Assembly (NCBI RefSeq): GCF_002787055.1
Contig: NZ_CP024808.1
Span: 396,328-460,327, forward strand
Length of the DNA stretch: 64,000 bases
Source: Candidatus Nitrosotenuis aquarius
Lineage (GTDB): Archaea > Thermoproteota > Nitrososphaeria > Nitrososphaerales > Nitrosopumilaceae
Direction: 5' to 3'
Shown: positions 59,721 to 64,000 of the stretch, piece by piece
Layout: every line of letters begins with the position of its first letter
Position numbering within the stretch: position 1 is the first letter of the stretch
Notes under the pieces: generated by a model
Seen by the model: only the letters and a program-made list of their open reading frames with translations
Told to the model about the DNA's origin: nothing
Database searches by the model: none
Position numbers and translations under genes: made by a program

Positions 59721-60281
59721 ATGTCAAACCTGGTCAAGCTGCAAAAACCCGTCAAGAAAACAAAAAAGGACAATGTCAGAATAGCAAGAACGCGAAGGCA
59801 GCGCGGGTATCACTGGGAAGATACGCTGGTTAAGCGATTCAATGCTCTTGATGGCTGGAAGGGATTTCGGTTAGGCTCGCCAAGCGTAGGCTTGCCAGAT
59901 ATTTTGGCAATTAGCACAAAAAACAGCACCATTTTTACAATAGAGGCAAAGTCAGGCACCACAAACTCACTTGTCGTGCCATACGATCAGATAATTCGCT
60001 GCCTAAAATGGGTGGATAATTTTGAGCTGTATCAAACACGAGATGTAATTTTTGCGTTCAAGTTTCTATCAAAAAAGCGAATTGGTCTAGGCGAATATGA
60101 AAAAAGAGAGTTGCGAGAATACTACAAAGTATGGGACAAGTCAAAGCAGATATCAGATTTTGCGTGCAATTATGACGGAACCACATATTCCATAATAGAT
60201 GCAAAACGCCAGAGACTTGACCTAAAGGATTACACCATGCCGTTTGTGAGTAAAAACACCAAGACCACCCAAGAAGCCTAG
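59721..60281 (+). CDS. Holliday-junction-resolvase-like PD-(D/E)xK nuclease
   Basis: The 186-aa protein has an N-terminal Lys-rich tail and then RRQRGYHWEDTLVKRFN with the conserved Glu, GLPDILAIS with the Asp, and TIFTIEAKSGTTNSLVV with the E-x-K, forming the PD-(D/E)xK core of Hjc-type enzymes. The C-terminal region beyond residue 120 is an extra domain not typical of Hjc. It probably resolves or cleaves branched DNA, but could be a related archaeal nuclease. Confidence 0.75.
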   Translation: MSNLVKLQKPVKKTKKDNVRIARTRRQRGYHWEDTLVKRFNALDGWKGFRLGSPSVGLPDILAISTKNSTIFTIEAKSGTTNSLVVPYDQIIRCLKWVDNFELYQTRDVIFAFKFLSKKRIGLGEYEKRELREYYKVWDKSKQISDFACNYDGTTYSIIDAKRQRLDLKDYTMPFVSKNTKTTQEA

Positions 60282-60338
60282 TGGAAAGAGGACAAATTCA
60301 GAATAACTCTTTAATTATCCAACAACACTAACAATATC

Positions 60339-60698
60339 ATGAGTTTTGAGGAATTTGTAGATGAACGCATGCTCGTAAGCCATAATGTCTTTGGCGACAA
60401 GGAAATGAAGATAAAAATTCTCGAAGTCTCAGACGAGCACCCGCCAGTCCAATGGAAGTTCGGAAACAGAGTCAAGGTCAACAAAATCCTGATCACAATA
60501 AAGCACCTCAACACCCAACAAGTCGAAGAGGGTGAATTCGACATCGAGACAATCGAAAAAGAGCTCAGCACGCGTAGCCACTATACCTCAACTAATAGAT
60601 GGGTGTCTGTCAACGATATCAAAAATGGCTATGTGGTAAATTCCAAACACGTCAATCTTATCTCAGACGCAGTGGCTCTGGAATACATTGTATTTTGA
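60339..60698 (+). CDS. Hypothetical protein (119 aa)
   Basis: An acidic soluble protein of mixed strands and helices starting MSFEEFVDERMLVSHNVFGD. The ATG lies about 28 nt after a TATA-like TCTTTAATTATCC. No family is recognised. Confidence 0.6.
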   Translation: MSFEEFVDERMLVSHNVFGDKEMKIKILEVSDEHPPVQWKFGNRVKVNKILITIKHLNTQQVEEGEFDIETIEKELSTRSHYTSTNRWVSVNDIKNGYVVNSKHVNLISDAVALEYIVF

Positions 60699-60745
60699 AA
60701 ATCAGCACCAAAAACTATAAGAAAGTACTCTAAAATCATCAAATC

Positions 60746-61087
60746 ATGTCATCAAAAGAGATTTCGATTTCAGGCACGGACTATACTATCACACTAACGG
60801 ATCAGCTGGTAAACCAAGTAAACAACCTAAAGGCATTATACAGCGCAGCCTATGAGGACCCAGAAAGCTTCGAGCAAGTAAGCTCAGAGATATCCAATGC
60901 AATAAACGAGATTGCGTCTCAAGCCGAACCACCGGTATCAGATGACGATTTGGATGGATTCATCCAGGAAATAATTCGAGTAGTGGACAAAAAGGCAGAA
61001 GAAATCAAAGAAGAATTAGAAGGCAAATCCAGTGTAAAACCAAAAAAAGAATCCAAGACAGCAAAACCACAGAAATCAAAAAAATAA
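60746..61087 (+). CDS. Hypothetical acidic protein with Lys-rich tail (113 aa)
   Basis: It starts MSSKEISISGTDYTITLTDQ and is helical and acidic in the middle, ending in a Lys/Pro/Ser tail (KESKTAKPQKSKK). A TATA-like ACTATAAGAAA lies about 30 nt upstream. Function unknown. Confidence 0.6.
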   Translation: MSSKEISISGTDYTITLTDQLVNQVNNLKALYSAAYEDPESFEQVSSEISNAINEIASQAEPPVSDDDLDGFIQEIIRVVDKKAEEIKEELEGKSSVKPKKESKTAKPQKSKK

Positions 61088-61158
61088 TATCATTTTAGCA
61101 ACAAATCAGCAAAAAATATGCAGTTTTAGTTATATTCTACTTTGGATTAACTATCCTA

Positions 61159-61278
61159 ATGAAAGCGCATTGTGAATGCGGGATTTGTGGGCATTATGAG
61201 GAAAGCGAATGTCTTGCCAAAGAATGCAAATGCTGCATTAACTTCCATGTTCGTTCAGGTGGAAAAAAATCCAGTTAA
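61159..61278 (+). CDS. 39-aa Cys-rich putative zinc protein
   Basis: A TATA-like TTATATTC about 25 nt upstream makes the ATG at 61159 a leaderless start. The protein has Cys5, Cys7, Cys10, Cys18, Cys23, Cys25 and Cys26 with His4, His12 and His30 (HCECGICGH, later CLAKECKCC), enough for two metal sites. It overlaps the start of the next gene in a different frame. Confidence 0.6.
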   Translation: MKAHCECGICGHYEESECLAKECKCCINFHVRSGGKKSS

Positions 61279-61525
61279 AATAATAACAAAACAAACAGAA
61301 TTATTGACAAAAATACAAACCCTTGAAGAATTCAAACAGATCAAAAATGCGGATTTTGGCTTTATTGTCATATCCGATGACACCGCTGCAACACTGCATC
61401 AAAGCAAGTGTGCCAACCTAAGAGAGGACGAATTCCCAAATTGCACTCACCATTGGTTTTCAACACTAACATTGGCAGAAAAATCATTTAATGTTGTGAT
61501 TTGCAATGTTTGCAAGCCAGAATAG
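61247..61525 (+). CDS. Hypothetical protein with C-terminal CxxC (92 aa)
   Basis: I take the ATG at 61247, within the end of the Cys-rich gene (32-base overlap); a GTG at 61172 is also in frame. The protein (MFVQVEKNPVKIITKQTELL...NVVICNVCKPE) is alpha/beta and has Cys-His residues near the end that may bind zinc. No family is recognised. Confidence 0.55.
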   Translation: MFVQVEKNPVKIITKQTELLTKIQTLEEFKQIKNADFGFIVISDDTAATLHQSKCANLREDEFPNCTHHWFSTLTLAEKSFNVVICNVCKPE

Positions 61526-61621
61526 CTACTTGTGGCAGCTGCAACTTTTTGACCAGTGCTTTGAGCAGCCAAAAATTTTGTGATCTTTGCATCCACAGAT
61601 GACGCATTTTTTCTCAGACAT
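61526..61621 (-). CDS. 31-aa Cys/His-rich putative zinc protein
   Basis: The ATG at 61621 overlaps the stop of the upstream 123-aa gene (TAATG), a classic translation-coupling arrangement. The protein has seven residues of Cys type and three of His in 31 (CVICGCKDHKIFGCSKHW, then SCSCHK). It probably folds round one or two zinc ions. It is the smallest gene in the window, yet its coupling supports that it is real. Confidence 0.6.
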   Translation of the reverse strand: MSEKKCVICGCKDHKIFGCSKHWSKSCSCHK

Positions 61622-61992
61622 TATTCCCTCAATATTGATTTTATATGCTCTAATAGATTGTTTTCCTCTATGGAATCAAGAATGGACATTCTGAGATTTT
61701 TGAGCCTCATTGGATCATCAGAATATAACAGTGACATTGTGTCCATTTCTCTGAAAAACTCGTGATTTGCCAGATATTTTCTGATTGGCGGTAGCACGTG
61801 TTGATAGTCAGCTAGTTCTTGCTTGTTTGTCTCTAGCTTGTTTGCCAGTGCCGCAAAAAGGCCGTTTATCTTTGCAAGTTCTCTGCGTATGATGTCGAGA
61901 TCGCCTGGCTTGTCACGCAGGTTTTGCAGTAGGGTATGTGAATCATCTACTTGTTTTAAAATGCCTTTAAGATACTCTTCAAACGTAACCAT
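61621..61992 (-). CDS. Hypothetical coiled-coil protein (123 aa)
   Basis: The ATG at 61992 begins MVTFEEYLKGILKQVDDSHT; an ATG eight codons upstream at 62016 is also possible. The protein is helical with coiled-coil-like spacing (LAKINGLFAALANKLETNKQ) and has no membrane segment. It is first in a two-gene operon with the 31-aa zinc protein. Function unknown. Confidence 0.65.
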   Translation of the reverse strand: MVTFEEYLKGILKQVDDSHTLLQNLRDKPGDLDIIRRELAKINGLFAALANKLETNKQELADYQHVLPPIRKYLANHEFFREMDTMSLLYSDDPMRLKNLRMSILDSIEENNLLEHIKSILRE

Positions 61993-62094
61993 TTTCTTTT
62001 TGAAATACAACACCATTGAAAAAGCTTAGTCTAGCTTTTGATTCCAAAATATTAACAATTCAAATTTAAAGTAGTAGTCAGGTGGAAACGTGTA

Positions 62095-63432
62095 TTGAAC
62101 AATAACGCTTACCTAAAATGCATAGATCCAGCTTGTGGCCTAGAGTATCCGATTAATTCCAGAAACATCGAATGTGAGCAGGGGCATTTACTGGATGTAA
62201 AATACAAAAACACCCCCTCCCCGGAGCTAAAGGAATTATTCTATAATCGACGAAACCCTCAGGGAAATATTTTCAATGAGAGTGGAGTTTGGAGATTCAG
62301 AGAGCTACTCAATTTCTGTCAAATAGACACGGGCAACAGAGATGAATGCTCAAAATACCTAGTATCATTAGACGGCGCAGAGGGAAGACAGTCCAAGCCA
62401 TACCAAATGTCAAAGGTGGCAGACTTTATTGGAATAAACCATGACGGTTTGTGGCTCCAGCCAGAAGGATACAATCCAAGCGGATCATTCAAAGACAATG
62501 GTATGTCGACTGCGGTAACACATGCAAAACTAATTGGTGCTAAAAAAATAATCTGTGCATCAACGGGCAACACCTCGGCAGCTGCTGCAATGTATGCGGC
62601 AAACGAAAACATGGAGTGTGATGTATACATTCCAGCAGGACAAATTGCTCCAGGAAAGCTATCACAGGCGTATCAATTCGGTGCGCAAATTGTCCAGGTT
62701 CAGGGAAATTTTGATGATGCCCTAGCAAAATCACTGGACGATGCAAAACATCATGAAGGCTATACGGTAAACTCGGTAAACCCGTTTAGAATCGAAGGAC
62801 AAAAAACCATACCATACAGGGCAATAGAATACCTAAACTGGAATCCACCAGACTGGATTGTCTATCCAGGCGGAGCATTGGGAAACATTTCAAGTTGCGG
62901 CAAGGCATTAATGGAATTATACGAATGGGGCTGGATCAAAAAAATTCCAAGAATAGCGGTGATAAATTCAGAAGGGGCAAGCACTCTGTATGATTTGTAC
63001 AATGGCGAATTTGAGGGACAAAAGCTGCGCTGGAACAAAGGCAAGCCAGATACCGAGACGATAAAAAACTATTACAAGCACCTGGACGAAAAGGGAATCA
63101 GGCCGAAAACAAAGGCAACTGCAATTCAAATCGGCAGGCCAGCAAACATACTCAAAGGATTGCGGGCGCTGGAATTTACAAACGGCATAGTGGAAAAAGT
63201 CTCTGATTCCGAAATGCTTGACGGCATGTCAATTGTAGGACTAAACGGTTTTGATTGCGAGATGGCGTCAGGTGCATCCCCAGCAGGAATCAAAAAGCTA
63301 GTCGAAAAGGGAATAATCAAAAAAGATGATGTCGTAGTCGGAATACTCACAGGTAGGCAGAAAGACTCTAGCCTTCCAGTGGATTATCATAACAATCCAG
63401 CAAACAGATTCGCAAACCCACCAAGGGAATAA
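62095..63432 (+). CDS. thrC: Threonine synthase
   Basis: The TTG start gives a 445-aa protein with an N-terminal Cys region (CIDPACGLEYP, then ECEQGH) and the PLP-Lys motif YNPSGSFKDNGMSTAV. The phosphate loop ASTGNTSAAAAMYA and the VYPGGALGNISSCGKAL segment match threonine synthase. It converts O-phosphohomoserine to threonine, complementing the threonine ammonia-lyase at 49274. It is convergent with gap, whose stop lies right after. Confidence 0.9.
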   Translation: MNNNAYLKCIDPACGLEYPINSRNIECEQGHLLDVKYKNTPSPELKELFYNRRNPQGNIFNESGVWRFRELLNFCQIDTGNRDECSKYLVSLDGAEGRQSKPYQMSKVADFIGINHDGLWLQPEGYNPSGSFKDNGMSTAVTHAKLIGAKKIICASTGNTSAAAAMYAANENMECDVYIPAGQIAPGKLSQAYQFGAQIVQVQGNFDDALAKSLDDAKHHEGYTVNSVNPFRIEGQKTIPYRAIEYLNWNPPDWIVYPGGALGNISSCGKALMELYEWGWIKKIPRIAVINSEGASTLYDLYNGEFEGQKLRWNKGKPDTETIKNYYKHLDEKGIRPKTKATAIQIGRPANILKGLRALEFTNGIVEKVSDSEMLDGMSIVGLNGFDCEMASGASPAGIKKLVEKGIIKKDDVVVGILTGRQKDSSLPVDYHNNPANRFANPPRE

Positions 63433-63999
63433 TTATTTTTTAGCGAAAAATTCTTCGAGTGCTTTTTTCTTTTCTTCCATGTGAAATAGCGTCTCGGTGT
63501 GCACAAATGCCTCTTCATATGGTTTTTGGAAGAGCATTGCCTGCATGAGCAGGTGGTTTTCAGGGATTACTATTCCAGTCTGATCATCAGAGTAAACCAT
63601 TTTGATTGTGTCTCCAATTGCTTCAATCATGTTTGCGTGTATGTGAATCATGTTGGTGTCTTTGAAGCTAAACTTCATGGATTCTGCGGCATCACGGATT
63701 TGTTTTGTCCCCTTTGCCGTCCAGAGTGTGGCAACACCATATTCATCTTTGAACAGGTCTAATATCTCAGATGGGTCTGGCGCAGAATCCTTGAATCGTA
63801 TGCTCATCATGTGCACATGCATTTGACGGGTTGGCACCTTGATTGCCTGTATGAATAATGGTGTGTCTTTGCCCATGTATGATTTTACATCGTCCTGATG
63901 GTGCGGGTTTGGGGACAACTCTATTGTGTCTGGGACAGATTTTTCAGTCTGCTCAATGTCTGCCCAGCGTCTAACAAGTATGGCATCAAATCTCAACAA
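63433..63999 (-). CDS. gap: Archaeal type II glyceraldehyde-3-phosphate dehydrogenase, partial (C-terminal part)
   Basis: The frame is open to the window end, so the N-terminus lies outside. The visible part reads DAILVRRWADIEQ, then AIKVPTRQMHVHMMSIRFKD and MVYSDDQTGIVIPENHLLMQ, which match the catalytic-domain end of archaeal GAPDH. The active-site Cys is beyond the window. The enzyme converts glyceraldehyde-3-phosphate and 1,3-bisphosphoglycerate and works in gluconeogenesis in these autotrophs. Confidence 0.85.
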   Translation of the reverse strand: MLRFDAILVRRWADIEQTEKSVPDTIELSPNPHHQDDVKSYMGKDTPLFIQAIKVPTRQMHVHMMSIRFKDSAPDPSEILDLFKDEYGVATLWTAKGTKQIRDAAESMKFSFKDTNMIHIHANMIEAIGDTIKMVYSDDQTGIVIPENHLLMQAMLFQKPYEEAFVHTETLFHMEEKKKALEEFFAKK

Positions 64000-64000
64000 T

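Overview
The window comes from an ammonia-oxidizing-type archaeon of the Nitrososphaerota (Thaumarchaeota), most like group I.1a (Nitrosopumilales). The signs are secreted proteins ending in the P-E-F(-P/G) C-terminal sorting signal, archaeal PurP, a GatCAB plus archaeal AspRS operon, archaeal type II GAPDH, TrmB and preflagellin-peptidase genes, F420-type LLM oxidoreductase, blue copper proteins, short intergenic gaps, frequent TTG/GTG starts, and TATA-like boxes about 25 nt upstream of many start codons (leaderless mRNAs). No tool was run; names rest on motif recognition.

Region 1 (1-23.7 kb) is chromosomal. It holds the 3' part of a hydantoinase/oxoprolinase gene, several secreted or membrane hypotheticals, purP, a membrane-tethered winged-helix regulator facing a SIMPL-domain protein, a DUF4242-histidine kinase fusion, a Toprim protein, a type II NADH dehydrogenase-like flavoprotein, the aspS-gatC-gatA-gatB operon (probably the indirect Asn-tRNA route), an AMP-forming acyl-CoA synthetase, a TIGR00300/ornithine-cyclodeaminase-type protein, a multi-TM histidine kinase, an HD phosphohydrolase, a 40-aa C2H2 zinc-finger protein, a PduO-type cobalamin adenosyltransferase and tRNA-Phe(GAA).

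Region 2 (23,728-43,026) is a 19.3-kb integrated element. A perfect 16-bp copy of the tRNA-Phe 3' end (CCCACCCTTGGCACAT) occurs in the tRNA and again at 43,011-43,026. A tyrosine integrase lies just inside the tRNA, followed by a probable HUH rolling-circle replication initiator. The cargo is mainly metal handling and cell surface: two blue copper proteins, a CDF exporter, a Cu-type P1B ATPase with an ArsR-type repressor and palindromic operator, a Met-rich protein with an FTR1-like domain, a His/Lys-rich secreted protein, tandem YnfA-like membrane proteins, and secreted proteins sharing two Ig-like domain types. A ClpP-like SDH-type protease sits next to attR. I regard this copper-oriented plasmid-like element as the most interesting system in the window.

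Region 3 (43-64 kb) is chromosomal again: a ribbon-helix-helix ORF with AUA where the start should be, a MEDS-like protein, two VOC proteins, tandem Lrp-type RAM proteins, a class III nucleotidyl cyclase-like protein, threonine ammonia-lyase, divergent purE/purK, TrmB regulator, preflagellin peptidase, a second histidine kinase related to the first, a membrane-protein/zinc-protein/DedA operon, a nucleotidyltransferase-LLM-thiolase-DUF35 operon, a Holliday-junction-resolvase-like nuclease, threonine synthase, and the C-terminal part of GAPDH. Six very small Cys/His-rich proteins (31-46 aa) and a strong candidate small RNA (about 49,077-49,140) are also present.
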